DNA of 64,000 nt. It comes from Sphingomonas albertensis. Its GTDB lineage: Bacteria > Pseudomonadota > Alphaproteobacteria > Sphingomonadales > Sphingomonadaceae. Numbering within the stretch: position 1 is the first letter of the stretch; each line of letters begins with the position of its first letter. The stretch is taken from positions 1 to 64,000 of the forward strand of contig NZ_JACONT010000022.1 of NCBI RefSeq assembly GCF_014358075.1. Direction: 5' to 3'. The translations under genes and the position numbers were made by a program. Positions 9,741 to 18,324 of the stretch are shown here, piece by piece. The notes below the pieces were generated by a model. It was not told the DNA's origin, made no database searches, and worked only from the letters and a program-made list of their open reading frames with translations.

Positions 9741-10250
9741 TCAATCATTTAACGCCTTTCTGAGATGACAAAGCGCAACGGCGATATGCTTTTCGACCGC
9801 GCTGCGGCTGATCCCGAACTCGGCGGCGATATCGGCGTGCGACAGGCCGTCGATCTTGTGGCGGCGAAACACGCGCATCGCGCCTTCGGGCGGACCGGCG
9901 AGTGCGGCGGCGAGTTGCGCGATCCGCTGTCGCCCGGCGACCGCATCGAAGGCCGACGGCGCATCGTCGATCGCCTCGCCCCCCGCGGCCATCCCGGCCG
10001 TCGCCGTTATCGTCGTCGTCGCCTCGACATAGCCGCTGTCGCGACGGGCACGGCGCCCGTTCGCACGGACCCGGTCGAGCACGATGTTCATGCCTATGCG
10101 GTGCAGATAGGCGACCGGATTGGCGATCGGGCCGGCCACCGGCTCGGCGATATGCAGCCAGATTTCCTGGACGACGTCCTCGGCCTCCGCGACGCTGCCC
10201 GTCCGCCCGGTGAAGAACCGGACGAGTTGCGGGCGATGTGCCGCGAGCAC
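9741..10250 (-). CDS. fecI: ECF RNA polymerase sigma factor, FecI type
   Basis: This extracytoplasmic-function sigma factor (169 aa from GTG) is predicted to transcribe the downstream fecR-receptor genes. Region 2 lies at about 1-60 (RFFTGRTGSVAEAEDVVQEIW and YLHRIGMNIVLDRVR). Region 4 lies at about 110-165, with the helix-turn-helix LSHADIAAEFGISRSAVEKH. The GTG at 10250 has no clear ribosome-binding site. The reading frame stays open upstream and encodes residues (GLSAVLAAHR) that fit family N-termini, so the real start may lie a little further upstream. Gene order sigma-fecR-receptor is the standard one. Confidence 0.9.
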   Translation of the reverse strand: MLAAHRPQLVRFFTGRTGSVAEAEDVVQEIWLHIAEPVAGPIANPVAYLHRIGMNIVLDRVRANGRRARRDSGYVEATTTITATAGMAAGGEAIDDAPSAFDAVAGRQRIAQLAAALAGPPEGAMRVFRRHKIDGLSHADIAAEFGISRSAVEKHIAVALCHLRKALND

Positions 10251-10472
10251 CGCCGACAGGCCGGCAGGCTGAAGGGCAACGGCGTCGGCTACGGCTTCGC
10301 TCCGAAAGTCATGCGCCGCGTATTGCCCGCTGTCCGCTGGGAAGTCGCGTCCGAAATGTCGCGAGGCTTGGGGGAATAGTCCGCGCAGACGGGCGCCAGA
10401 CGGAGGTTGTGGGAGCGGTAGGCGTGGTTCTCCGATCCGTCGCGCCGGTCCCGGAGCGCAGGCTGGCGGCGA

Positions 10473-10712
10473 TCAGCCTCGGCGCGACCGCAGCATGATG
10501 CGCCACATTAGGATGAACCCGACCGCGATGAGCAACAGCGCCGCTGCCACGAACGACAGATAGAAGAGCGGTGCACGCCACGGCGATGCCGTCGCTTCGG
10601 GTATCGGGCCGGTTGGCCGATCCCGGTCACCGCTCGCCCCCCGAGCTTGGGGTGTGCCGAAACGACGTTCATCCTCGGTAATACCGAAGGGATGTGGTGC
10701 GACCGCGTTCAT
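10473..10712 (-). CDS. Small single-pass membrane protein, unknown
   Basis: This 79-aa protein was not recognised. It has a polar N-terminal half (about 1-45) and one strong transmembrane helix at about 48-70 (LFYLSFVAAALLLIAVGFIL), followed by a very basic tail ending RSRRG. Its ATG overlaps the stop of the upstream glycosyltransferase as ATGA, which supports translation and coupling to that gene. The basic tail after the helix suggests a cytoplasmic C-terminus. It could anchor or assist the glycosyltransferase, but this is inference from position only. Confidence 0.6.
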   Translation of the reverse strand: MNAVAPHPFGITEDERRFGTPQARGASGDRDRPTGPIPEATASPWRAPLFYLSFVAAALLLIAVGFILMWRIMLRSRRG

Positions 10713-11914
10713 CGTCCCGTTCCTCGTCCATGGTGGAGCGCGTGGTGGTGCAGAGGCGCCTCGTCCGCCCCGTAGAGCGCGAGCAGCGCGTCGAAATGAT
10801 CGTCCATCGTCCGGACCGGGCGCTCGCGGCGGGCCGCCGCGCCGGCCTCGATCGTGCCGGCGACCGCGAGGATCGCTTCGGCGGCGTCCTGCGCATCGCC
10901 CGAGCGATATAATGCGCCGTCGTTCGCGCAGGCGAGATCCGCCGCGCCGCCGCGATCGGGCGCGATCAACGTCAATCCCGATGCGATCGCCTCCGCCGCG
11001 ACGAAGCAAAACGTCTCCGCCTCGCAGCCATGGATCAGCGCGTCTGCACTCGCCATCAACCGCGCCAGCGCACCGCGGTCGCGCACCGGTTCGAGCAGGC
11101 GGACGTGCGGGTTGTCGCCGATCGCTTCGATCACCCGGCGTTGTCGCGCGCCGCCACCGATGATCAGCAGGCCGACCGGCGCGTGCGTGCCCGCGATCGC
11201 GGCGGCCTGCGCGACCATGTCCCAGCGTTTCTCGGGCGCGTGGCGGCCCACCCCGATGAGCAGCAGCGCATCCTCGCCCAGCCCACATAGCGCCAGCATC
11301 TCGCGGCGCAGATTCAGATCGCGCAACCGCGGCGAGAACTGGCCCGGCTCGACACCCATCGGATCGGTCATCACCTTGCGCAGACCGCCCTCGCGCAGCC
11401 GCTGCGACAGGCTGTCGCTCGCGCTGACGACATGGTCGAATTGCGCATCCAGGCGGCGCAGATGACGCCAATACCAGTCGAACGCGCGGTCGATCGCCTG
11501 CGTCGATGCGACGTTGCCGAACCAGCGATAGGCATAGGCGGACAGCGGGTCCGCATGCGCGATCAGCGACAGCCGCGCGCGTGACCCCGAGCGCGTGCGC
11601 CAGTCCGCAACCATCGATGCGCTGCGCCACGGCGACGAGACTTCGACGATATCGGCATCTTCTTCGTCGAGTATCGCGTGCAGCGCCGCGCGGTCGGCGA
11701 AATACCGATAGGATCGGTCGAGCGGGAAGCGCGGCGAGCGCAGCCAGCGGACACGCCCATTCGGTCCGCGTTGCTCCTCACGATCCTCTTCGCCAGGCGC
11801 GATGACGACGACCTCGTGTCCGCGCGCGGCCAGCGCGACCAGTTTCCGGTCGATATAGGTCCGGACGCCGCCGCCGGTCGGGGTGTAGAACGCGCAGACG
11901 TCGACGATCTTCAT
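10709..11914 (-). CDS. Glycosyltransferase, GT4-like
   Basis: This is a predicted GT-B retaining glycosyltransferase of 401 aa. The N-terminal Rossmann-like half begins KIVDVCAFYTPTGGGVRTYI, with the glycine-rich acceptor loop. The C-terminal GT1-type domain has LLLIGVGRHAPEKRWDMV, LLIIGGGARQ, and the nucleotide-sugar motif HGCEAETFCFVAAEAIASGL (the E-x7-E region). No signal peptide is present, so it acts in the cytosol or at the membrane. The donor and acceptor are unknown. The ATG overlaps the stop of the DUF2334 deacetylase gene by four bases, so deacetylase, transferase and the small membrane protein form one translationally coupled unit. Confidence 0.9.
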   Translation of the reverse strand: MKIVDVCAFYTPTGGGVRTYIDRKLVALAARGHEVVVIAPGEEDREEQRGPNGRVRWLRSPRFPLDRSYRYFADRAALHAILDEEDADIVEVSSPWRSASMVADWRTRSGSRARLSLIAHADPLSAYAYRWFGNVASTQAIDRAFDWYWRHLRRLDAQFDHVVSASDSLSQRLREGGLRKVMTDPMGVEPGQFSPRLRDLNLRREMLALCGLGEDALLLIGVGRHAPEKRWDMVAQAAAIAGTHAPVGLLIIGGGARQRRVIEAIGDNPHVRLLEPVRDRGALARLMASADALIHGCEAETFCFVAAEAIASGLTLIAPDRGGAADLACANDGALYRSGDAQDAAEAILAVAGTIEAGAAARRERPVRTMDDHFDALLALYGADEAPLHHHALHHGRGTGR

Positions 11915-12741
11915 GATGCCACCTGTTCGGTGACCAGATCGGCATAGCGCGACACGGTGCGCCGCTCGGCGAGCGTGCGGAGCGTCCGATCGATGCTGGT
12001 CAACAGCGAGTCCTTGGTGACGTCGCCGGGATGCACCGCGACGCGCATCGTCGGCATCCAGTTGGGCAGCACGCGCGCCGCGGCGGCGACCGCGAGCGAA
12101 CTGGCGGTACGCGCGGGCGACCGGCTGGCCCAGGTCACCACCGGACCGCGCGCGACGATCGCGCCGGTAGCGGGCTGCCAGACGCGAAAATGATCCTCGG
12201 CGAGCGCGAAGTCGCAGGCCTTCAGCGCTGCATGCGCGCCCGGACCATAGAGCCACGCCGGTGCGATGAACCCGGCGACCGATCGGCCGATCGCCTGTTC
12301 GACCATGTCGCGACCGGCACGCATCCGGTGTTCGGCCTCGACCGCATCGAGCCCCAGAAACTCGCCTTCGCCCGCGGTCATGTAACGGGCTTTCAGCACG
12401 CTGGCGGCATTCCGATGGTCGCTGGCATCGCGGTGGAACCAGCCGTGGAGAAACATTTCGACACCGGCGTCAGCCCAGGCGCGCAGCTGGCGCGCAAACG
12501 CCGGCGACCGGTCGAGCCGGGCGGTACCCCAGTGATCCGGTACCACCAGCATCGCGAACCGCGGACCGCCGAGGATAGCCTCGACTCGTTCGGCAAGCAT
12601 CGCGATCGGCTCCGCAAAGGTCGGCGACACGTCGTGGATCGATACCAGCAACCTCTTGTCCGTCGACCGTTTGTCGGCCGGGGTAGGCTCGAACCCGCGC
12701 TCTGGTGGCCGGGCAGGATCGGCAAAGTCGGTTTGCGCCAT
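11911..12741 (-). CDS. DUF2334-type polysaccharide deacetylase-like protein
   Basis: The 276-aa protein belongs to the carbohydrate esterase/NodB-like superfamily in its DUF2334 branch. Visible motifs are LLVSIHDVSPTF (first metal-binding Asp in HDVSP), MLVVPDHWG, and MFLHGWFHRD (the H-x3-H-type metal site). A GFIAPAWLYGPGA block matches the APxW segment of the family. The chosen ATG at 12741 has a GAGAGCGAG purine run upstream; a GTG at 12786 would add 15 residues. With the downstream glycosyltransferase it suggests sugar or glycolipid modification. The substrate is unknown. Confidence 0.85.
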   Translation of the reverse strand: MAQTDFADPARPPERGFEPTPADKRSTDKRLLVSIHDVSPTFAEPIAMLAERVEAILGGPRFAMLVVPDHWGTARLDRSPAFARQLRAWADAGVEMFLHGWFHRDASDHRNAASVLKARYMTAGEGEFLGLDAVEAEHRMRAGRDMVEQAIGRSVAGFIAPAWLYGPGAHAALKACDFALAEDHFRVWQPATGAIVARGPVVTWASRSPARTASSLAVAAAARVLPNWMPTMRVAVHPGDVTKDSLLTSIDRTLRTLAERRTVSRYADLVTEQVAS

Positions 12742-12994
12742 CGTCTCGCTCTCGTGGTCATCGGATCGCTGTTGACGGGACGGCACCGCCAGCCTGCCCC
12801 CGCAGTCCTGTCCGGATCGTGCCCGAAAATTATTTCAGGGCGGCGTCATCCCAAGCTGCGGCTCGCATTCGGCGGCGGCGTCGTTCGGCCATGATCGTAC
12901 CCAGCGCGCCCTATCCGGACCCTGTCAGAACGCCTCGGGCAACCGTCCTACGGTCGCGACGCTGGCAACCGCGCCATCATTACAGGAGAGCCGC

Positions 12995-13915
12995 ATGAGC
13001 GAGCTGCCGCTGACGCTGACCCGCGTGCAATTCCCGCCACTGAAGCCGACGATCGTCCGCAAGAACTTCCTCGGCCGCTGGCTGGCACCGCTGCTGTCGG
13101 CGGCGATCCTGATCGCCGCGCTATGGCAGCTTCGGGGACTCGACGTTGCCGGTATGCTCCGCCTGGTACCGCGCTCGCCGCTGTTCTGGACGATCTTCGC
13201 GCTCGGCTATCTGGTCACGCCGTTCAGCGAATGGGTGATCTACCGGCGATTGTGGCAATTGCCGCCAAGCGGTATCTTCGCGCTGCTGCGCAAGCGGATC
13301 AGCAACGAGATCGTGCTCGGTTACTCGGGCGAGCTGTATTTCTACGGCTGGGCGCGCAAGCATGCGAGCATGGTCGGCACGCCGTTCGGTGCGATCAAAG
13401 ACGTTTCGATCCTGTCCGCGGTCGTCGCCAATGTCTGCACGCTCGTGTTGGCGGTGGTCAGCTGGCAGGCGCTCGGCGCGCTGCATCTCGGTACCGATGC
13501 GAAGGTGATGACGGTGTCCGCGGCGAGCATGGCGATCCCGTCGCTCATCACGCTCGTCCTGCGCAAGAAGTTGCTGACGCTGCCTCGCGCCGAGCTGAAC
13601 CGGATCGCGGTCATCCATCTTCTGCGGATCGTCGCGACCACCCTGTTCGCCGCGTTGCTATGGGCTGCGGTGATGCCCACGGCGCCGATCGCCTGGTGGC
13701 TGGCGCTGGCGACTTTGCGCCTGCTCGTGTCGCGCCTGCCGCTGCTGCCCAACAAGGACATCGTGTTCGCCGGACTGGTCGCGTTCACCGTCGGGCGGAC
13801 GTCCGAGGTGACCGCGGTGCTGACCATGATCGCGGGCCTCTGGCTCGTCACCCACCTGCTGCTCGGCGCCGCGCTGACGGCCGTCGAACTCGTCACCATG
13901 GAGCGTCCGAAGTGA
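12995..13915 (+). CDS. Multi-pass membrane protein, possibly flippase-like (LPG-synthase TM type)
   Basis: The 306-aa integral membrane protein has about eight predicted helices, starting at about residues 29-48 and 62-80. Its layout and motifs (a long N-terminal cytoplasmic stretch, then SEWVIYRRLW and ELYFYGWARKH) loosely recall the LPG-synthase transmembrane or flippase-like superfamily, but I do not recognise it firmly. A good ribosome-binding site (AGGAGAG) precedes the ATG. It is divergent from the deacetylase-glycosyltransferase unit across about 250 bp, and the following DUF2141 gene overlaps its stop (GTGA). A role in handling a lipid-linked sugar is a guess from context. Confidence 0.65.
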   Translation: MSELPLTLTRVQFPPLKPTIVRKNFLGRWLAPLLSAAILIAALWQLRGLDVAGMLRLVPRSPLFWTIFALGYLVTPFSEWVIYRRLWQLPPSGIFALLRKRISNEIVLGYSGELYFYGWARKHASMVGTPFGAIKDVSILSAVVANVCTLVLAVVSWQALGALHLGTDAKVMTVSAASMAIPSLITLVLRKKLLTLPRAELNRIAVIHLLRIVATTLFAALLWAAVMPTAPIAWWLALATLRLLVSRLPLLPNKDIVFAGLVAFTVGRTSEVTAVLTMIAGLWLVTHLLLGAALTAVELVTMERPK

Positions 13916-14445
13916 TCCTGCCTGTCGTCCTGGCACTTGCCGCCGCATCTCCCGCCGTATCGCCCACGGTCATGCCGCCTTCGACCCCGGCGCTCGGCAC
14001 GGCGGAGGCGCGCTGCCGCCCGCACGAATCCGGCCCGGCGCTGATCGTCGACGTCGACGGCCTGAAGGACCGCGTCGGCGTCGTGCGCGCGGAACTCTAC
14101 CCCGCGCGCGACGGCGATTTCCTGGCCGACGACAATGTCCTGGTCGGGCAGGGCAAGACCTTCCGTCGTGCCGTCCTTGCCGTCCCCGCCACGGGGCCGG
14201 TGTCGCTGTGCCTGCGCGTCCCCGGACCCGGTACCTATGCGCTGAGCGTGGTCCATGCGCGCGACGGCGGCCATGGTTTCAGCCCGCTCCACGACGGCAT
14301 CGGCTTTGCGAGCAATCCGAAGCTCGGCCATGCCAAGCCGCATGCGGATCAGGCGAGCGTCGCGGTGCATGCGGGGCTCACCACCACGCATGTCGTGATG
14401 AACTACCGCAGCGGGCTGTTTTCGTTCGCGCCGCTTAAACGCTGA
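13912..14445 (+). CDS. DUF2141 domain protein, exported
   Basis: The 177-aa protein starts at a GTG overlapping the upstream stop (GTGA). The N-terminus (about residues 1-20, ILPVVLALAAASPAVS) is a plausible signal peptide. The DUF2141 beta-rich domain covers about 45-170: LIVDVDGLKDRVGVVRAELY, the FRRAVLAVPA region, YALSVVHARDGG, and the family-typical block GFSPLHDGIGFASN. DUF2141 proteins are periplasmic or outer-membrane associated and of unknown function. Translational coupling to the membrane protein suggests a shared job in the envelope. Confidence 0.82.
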   Translation: MILPVVLALAAASPAVSPTVMPPSTPALGTAEARCRPHESGPALIVDVDGLKDRVGVVRAELYPARDGDFLADDNVLVGQGKTFRRAVLAVPATGPVSLCLRVPGPGTYALSVVHARDGGHGFSPLHDGIGFASNPKLGHAKPHADQASVAVHAGLTTTHVVMNYRSGLFSFAPLKR

Positions 14446-14524
14446 CGCTGCGCACGACACATTCGCACTGAGGACGATGACCGGCTGCGGCGTCACCGCA
14501 CCGAACGACGACAGGGATGAAGAC

Positions 14525-15553
14525 ATGGCGATGGTACGATATGGAGTGCTGGCTGCGGCGACTGCGATGCTGGTGGGCACCACGGCTATGGCGACGGCGA
14601 CGCCCGTGCAGGCGCGTGACGTCACGCTGATGACCTACAACGTGCATGGCCTGCCATGGCCGATCACCGACGATCGCTCGGTCGATCTGCGCGCGATCGG
14701 TACGCGGTTGCGGGCGATGCGCGATGCTGGCGATCAGCCCGGCATCGTCGTCCTGCAGGAGGCCTTCGTGGATAACGCCAAGGCGATCGGCCGGACCGCA
14801 GGCTATCGGTACGCCGCATTCGGCCCGGCCGAGACCGCGACGGCGACCATCCCGCGCAACGACGACGGCTTCGTCTCGGAGGGCAGCCGACTGGTCGGCG
14901 AACGGCTCGGCAAGCATGTCGACAGCGGTCTGGCGATCTTTTCCGATTACCCGATCCTGGCCGTCCGGCGCATGGCCTATCCGGTCTGCGCGGGCTATGA
15001 CTGCCTTGCCAATAAGGGCGCAGTGGCGGCGTTGATCGCGGTGCCGGGCATCGCGACGCCGATCGTCGTGGTCGACACGCACCTCAATTCCAACACTGCG
15101 TCGGGCGCACCGTCGCCGCGCGCGATCTACGCGTATAGGCGGCAGCTCGATCTGCTCGCGGACTTCATCGGTTCGCTCGGTGCCGGCGATCGACCGATCC
15201 TCGTGGCAGGCGATTTCAACGTCGGTCGCGATCTCGCGCGGCGGACGCATTTCGATCTGCGCATGCTGGGCGGCGAGGCGTCGCTACAGACCGCCGTGGC
15301 GTTCTGCCGCATCGTCCCGCGCTGTCCGGTGGCGGAGCCGTCGGGCATGGCGCTGTCGATCGGCCGCGGCAAGGACTGGATGATGTACCGCCCGTCGCCG
15401 ACAGTGCGGATCCGTCCGGTCGCGCTCGCGGCGCCGTTCGGGCAGGCGGCAAACGGAACGATGCTGTCGGATCATGTCGGCGTGTCGGTCCGCTATCGGA
15501 TCGACACGCTCGCAGCACCCGCCGCATCGATCGCCACGATCGCGAGCCGGTAA
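14525..15553 (+). CDS. Secreted EEP-family hydrolase
   Basis: This is an exported metal-dependent phosphodiesterase-like protein of 342 aa. A signal peptide (about 1-27, ending TPVQA-RD) precedes an EEP domain. The markers are LMTYNVHGLPWP, GIVVLQEAF (metal Glu), VVDTHLNSN (catalytic His region), LVAGDFNVGRD (Asp-Asn pair) and the terminal LSDHVGVSVRY (Asp-His). The overall form resembles secreted sphingomyelinase-like phosphodiesterases, but the substrate is not determined. The ATG at 14525 has AGGGATGAAG upstream; a second ATG lies two codons later. It is the second EEP protein of the window, the other (5629) being cytosolic. Confidence 0.88.
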   Translation: MAMVRYGVLAAATAMLVGTTAMATATPVQARDVTLMTYNVHGLPWPITDDRSVDLRAIGTRLRAMRDAGDQPGIVVLQEAFVDNAKAIGRTAGYRYAAFGPAETATATIPRNDDGFVSEGSRLVGERLGKHVDSGLAIFSDYPILAVRRMAYPVCAGYDCLANKGAVAALIAVPGIATPIVVVDTHLNSNTASGAPSPRAIYAYRRQLDLLADFIGSLGAGDRPILVAGDFNVGRDLARRTHFDLRMLGGEASLQTAVAFCRIVPRCPVAEPSGMALSIGRGKDWMMYRPSPTVRIRPVALAAPFGQAANGTMLSDHVGVSVRYRIDTLAAPAASIATIASR

Positions 15554-15668
15554 CGCGGGCAGGGGCGGGATCGGTCTCGGCACAGCGATTGCGACCCTCG
15601 GTGGAACGTCGAGGCCGCTGCTGCGCTGTGCTTCACGCGGGCAGCTCCCCGCCGCGAGGACGATCGAT

Positions 15669-15914
15669 ATGGCCGACACGAGGACTGCGATACTCTACCG
15701 GATGATCCTCCCCGATCATGCCTGCCCGTTCGGCGTTCGTGCGAAGGCGATGCTGGAAGATCGAGGCTTCGAGGTTCGGGACCGGATCCTGCGGTCGCGC
15801 GAGGAGGTAGATGCCTTCAAGGCGGAGCACGGCGTCGCGACCACGCCCCAGATTTTCATCGACGACGAACGGATCGGCGGCAGCGACGATCTCGAACGGT
15901 ATTTCGCATCATGA
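15669..15914 (+). CDS. Glutaredoxin-like protein
   Basis: The 81-aa thioredoxin-fold protein resembles glutaredoxin. The usual CPYC/CxxC site reads HACPFG here, so only the first cysteine of the pair is present (a monothiol-like site). TTPQIFID (cis-proline block) and IGGSDDLERYF (GSH-binding GG.DDL) are intact. The start ATG follows a GAGGACGAT stretch. Its last codons overlap the tspO start (ATGA), so Grx, TspO and DUF393 form a coupled set. It probably acts in glutathione-linked redox chemistry. Confidence 0.85.
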   Translation: MADTRTAILYRMILPDHACPFGVRAKAMLEDRGFEVRDRILRSREEVDAFKAEHGVATTPQIFIDDERIGGSDDLERYFAS

Positions 15915-16450
15915 GCGAGGGGAAGACCATCAGCCCCCGCGCGGGATTGTCGCGCCCGGCGGCCTTGGCGATCGTGGCCACGGTGCTCGGTGCCAGCGCG
16001 GTGCTCGGGCGTCGCAATGCGCCCGATCCGTCGCATCCCGGCATCCGCCGCTGGTACAAGCGGCTCGACAAGCCGTCCTATACGCCACCGGACGCGGCGT
16101 TCGGTGCGGTTTGGCCGGTGCTCGAAACGGGGCTCGCGGTCGGCGGGTACAGGTTGCTCCGCCAGCCACCCGGCGCGCCGCGCAACACGGCGGTCGGCCT
16201 GTGGTTGCTCAACAGCGCGATGATCGGCGGCTGGACCGAAATCTTCTTCCGCAAGAAGGCGCTCGGGTCGAGCATGGCGGCGTCGGGCGCGATGATCGTC
16301 ACCGGTGCTGCGTACGTCGTGGCAGCGGACCGGGTAGACCGGCCCGCTGCGGCGACGGCGATACCCTTCGTCGCCTGGCTGGGTTTCGCCACGCTGCTCG
16401 CCGGGCGCATATGGCAGCGCAACCGGCACGCCGAAGACGACGTCACATGA
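15911..16450 (+). CDS. tspO: TspO/MBR family membrane protein
   Basis: The 179-aa five-helix membrane protein is of the translocator/benzodiazepine-receptor family, which binds tetrapyrroles and modulates oxidative-stress and porphyrin responses in alphaproteobacteria. Family signatures are WYKRLDKPSYTPPDAAFGAVWPVLE (W..L.KP...PP...F..VWP; quoted here in two motifs WYKRLDKP and PPDAAFGAVWPVL) and the helix NSAMIGGWTEIFFRKK. The first 30 residues hold an extra N-terminal helix. Both ends overlap neighbours by ATGA, giving strong coupling to the glutaredoxin and DUF393 genes. Identification is good; the ligand is not known. Confidence 0.88.
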   Translation: MSEGKTISPRAGLSRPAALAIVATVLGASAVLGRRNAPDPSHPGIRRWYKRLDKPSYTPPDAAFGAVWPVLETGLAVGGYRLLRQPPGAPRNTAVGLWLLNSAMIGGWTEIFFRKKALGSSMAASGAMIVTGAAYVVAADRVDRPAAATAIPFVAWLGFATLLAGRIWQRNRHAEDDVT

Positions 16451-16809
16451 CGAGTCTCACCGTCTGGCATGATGGTGGCTGCCCGTTGTGCCGGCGGGAA
16501 ATCGCGGCGATGCGCCGGCTGGACCGTCGCGGCGCGATCGAGTTCGTCGACGTCAGCGACGGTGCGAGCGCTTGCCCGATCGACCGCGATGCGCTGCTCG
16601 CGCGTTTCCATGCGCGCGAAGACGGCCGGATGCTGTCGGGCGCAGCCGCGTTCGCGGCGATGTGGCGCGCTATTCCCCTGCTTCGACCGCTGGGCCTCGC
16701 AGCACGCAACCCTCTCGTACTGGCCGGACTCGAACGCGCCTACCGCCGGTTCCTGCGCGTTCGTCCCCGTCTCCAGTTCCTTGCCCGCAAGCTGGAGCGC
16801 GCGCGTTAG
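16447..16809 (+). CDS. DUF393 thiol-disulfide-like protein
   Basis: This 120-aa protein of the DUF393 (DCC) family begins SLTVWHDGGCPLCRREI, with the family DGxCPLC motif that gives a CxxC redox-like site. The block RMLSGAAAFAAMWRAIP is also typical. Such proteins are thought to be thioredoxin-like oxidoreductases, but the partner is unknown. The ATG overlaps the tspO stop, so it is the last gene of the grx-tspO-DUF393 set. It converges on glpD, with only six bases between the two stop codons. Confidence 0.87.
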   Translation: MTSLTVWHDGGCPLCRREIAAMRRLDRRGAIEFVDVSDGASACPIDRDALLARFHAREDGRMLSGAAAFAAMWRAIPLLRPLGLAARNPLVLAGLERAYRRFLRVRPRLQFLARKLERAR

Positions 16810-16815
16810 GTACCG

Positions 16816-18324
16816 TTATGGACGGTCGCGATCTGCGCGCGCGGGATCTGTCCGCGTGGCCAGATACGCCTCCACTGCAGCCTGGAGCGGAGCACCACCG
16901 TGAAGGCCGAGCTTGGTCCGCCGCCACAATATGTCTTCAGCGGTCTGTGCCCATTCCTCGTCGATCAGATAATCGATTTCGCGCGTAGAGAGCCCTTGGC
17001 CGATGTCATCGAGACGGGTCGCGTCGCCAAGGACCCACTCGATCCTCGTACCGTAGGCGTGCGCCATGCGGGTGGCGTTGACGGCGTCGAGGAACGGCCA
17101 GCGCGATCGGACGCTCTTCAAGAACGCTGCGAAGTCGCCGTTCGGAAGGTCGCCTCCCGGCAGGGGCACGCCCGCGGTCCAGGGTTTCGCCATGGCGGGC
17201 AGGAACGGCGCTAGGTCCTCGAGCGCGTGCTCCGACAGCCGACGATAGGTCGTGATCTTGCCCCCGAACGCGGACAGGATCTGCGGCGCTTCGCCGGTGC
17301 CGAGCCGCAGGACATAATCGCGCGTGACCTCGGAGGCGTTCTCGTTGCCGTCGTCGAACAGCGGACGGACGCCCGAATAGCTGCCGACGACGTCGCCCGC
17401 ACCGACCTGTCGCGAGAAGTAGCGGTTGACGCTGTCGCACAGATACTCGGTCTCGTCGGGGTCGATCGTCGGGTGCGACGGGTCGCCTTCATAGGGCTTG
17501 TCGGTGGTGCCGATCAGCGTGAAGTCGTCCTCATAGGGGATCGCGAAGATGATCCGCTTGTCGGGGTTCTGGAGAATATACGCGTGTTCGCCCTCGAACA
17601 GCTTTTTCACGATGATGTGGCTGCCCTTGACCAGGCGGGGCGGGCGCTCGGCATGCGCCTGGGGCATTTCGGCGAGCACCTTGCTCACCCAAGGCCCCGA
17701 GGTGTTGGCGACCGCACGAGCGGTGACGGTGCTGCCGTCGCCGAGCGTCGCGACCCAGTGATCGGACTCCCGACGCGCGCCTTCGAAGCTGGTATGCGTG
17801 CGGATCTGCGCGCCGCGTTCGGCGGCGTCGAGCGCGTTCAGGACCACGAGACGCGCGTCGTCGACCCAACCGTCCGAATAGACGAAGCCGTAGCGGATAG
17901 GCTTCAGACCTGCGCCCCAGTCGGTCTTGTCGAGCCGGACGCCCTTCGATTTCGGCAAGCGGGTCCGGCCGCCGATATGATCGTAGAGGAACAGCCCGAG
18001 GCGAATCAGCCAGGCCGGGCGCATGCCGGCAGCGAGCGGCATGACGAACCGCATCGGGCTGATCAGATGCGGCGCGACGTCGATGAGTTTCTCGCGCTCG
18101 GCCAGCGCTTCGCGGACCAGCCGGAACTCGTAATATTCGAGATAGCGCAGGCCGCCATGGATCAGCTTGGTGCTCGACGACGAGGTATGCGAGGCGAGGT
18201 CGTCGCGCTCGACCAGCATCACGCTCAAGCCACGCCCAGCGGCGTCGCGCGCAATGCCGGTGCCGTTCACGCCGCCGCCGATCACCAGCAGGTCGACGTC
18301 GATGTCGAGTTGCGAATCACTCAT
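16816..18324 (-). CDS. glpD: Aerobic glycerol-3-phosphate dehydrogenase
   Basis: This FAD enzyme oxidises sn-glycerol-3-phosphate to DHAP and feeds electrons to quinone at the inner membrane. It is 502 aa long. The N-terminal dinucleotide fold is LLVIGGGVNGTGIARDAAGRG, preceded by a short polar start. TSSSSTKLIHGGLRYLE is the characteristic family block, and further signatures are FAIPYEDDFTLIGTTD and SAFGGKITTYRRL. The ATG overlaps the glpK stop by four bases. Order on the minus strand is glpF-glpK-glpD, a complete glycerol uptake and oxidation operon. No GlpR repressor gene is seen nearby. Confidence 0.97.
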   Translation of the reverse strand: MSDSQLDIDVDLLVIGGGVNGTGIARDAAGRGLSVMLVERDDLASHTSSSSTKLIHGGLRYLEYYEFRLVREALAEREKLIDVAPHLISPMRFVMPLAAGMRPAWLIRLGLFLYDHIGGRTRLPKSKGVRLDKTDWGAGLKPIRYGFVYSDGWVDDARLVVLNALDAAERGAQIRTHTSFEGARRESDHWVATLGDGSTVTARAVANTSGPWVSKVLAEMPQAHAERPPRLVKGSHIIVKKLFEGEHAYILQNPDKRIIFAIPYEDDFTLIGTTDKPYEGDPSHPTIDPDETEYLCDSVNRYFSRQVGAGDVVGSYSGVRPLFDDGNENASEVTRDYVLRLGTGEAPQILSAFGGKITTYRRLSEHALEDLAPFLPAMAKPWTAGVPLPGGDLPNGDFAAFLKSVRSRWPFLDAVNATRMAHAYGTRIEWVLGDATRLDDIGQGLSTREIDYLIDEEWAQTAEDILWRRTKLGLHGGAPLQAAVEAYLATRTDPARADRDRP

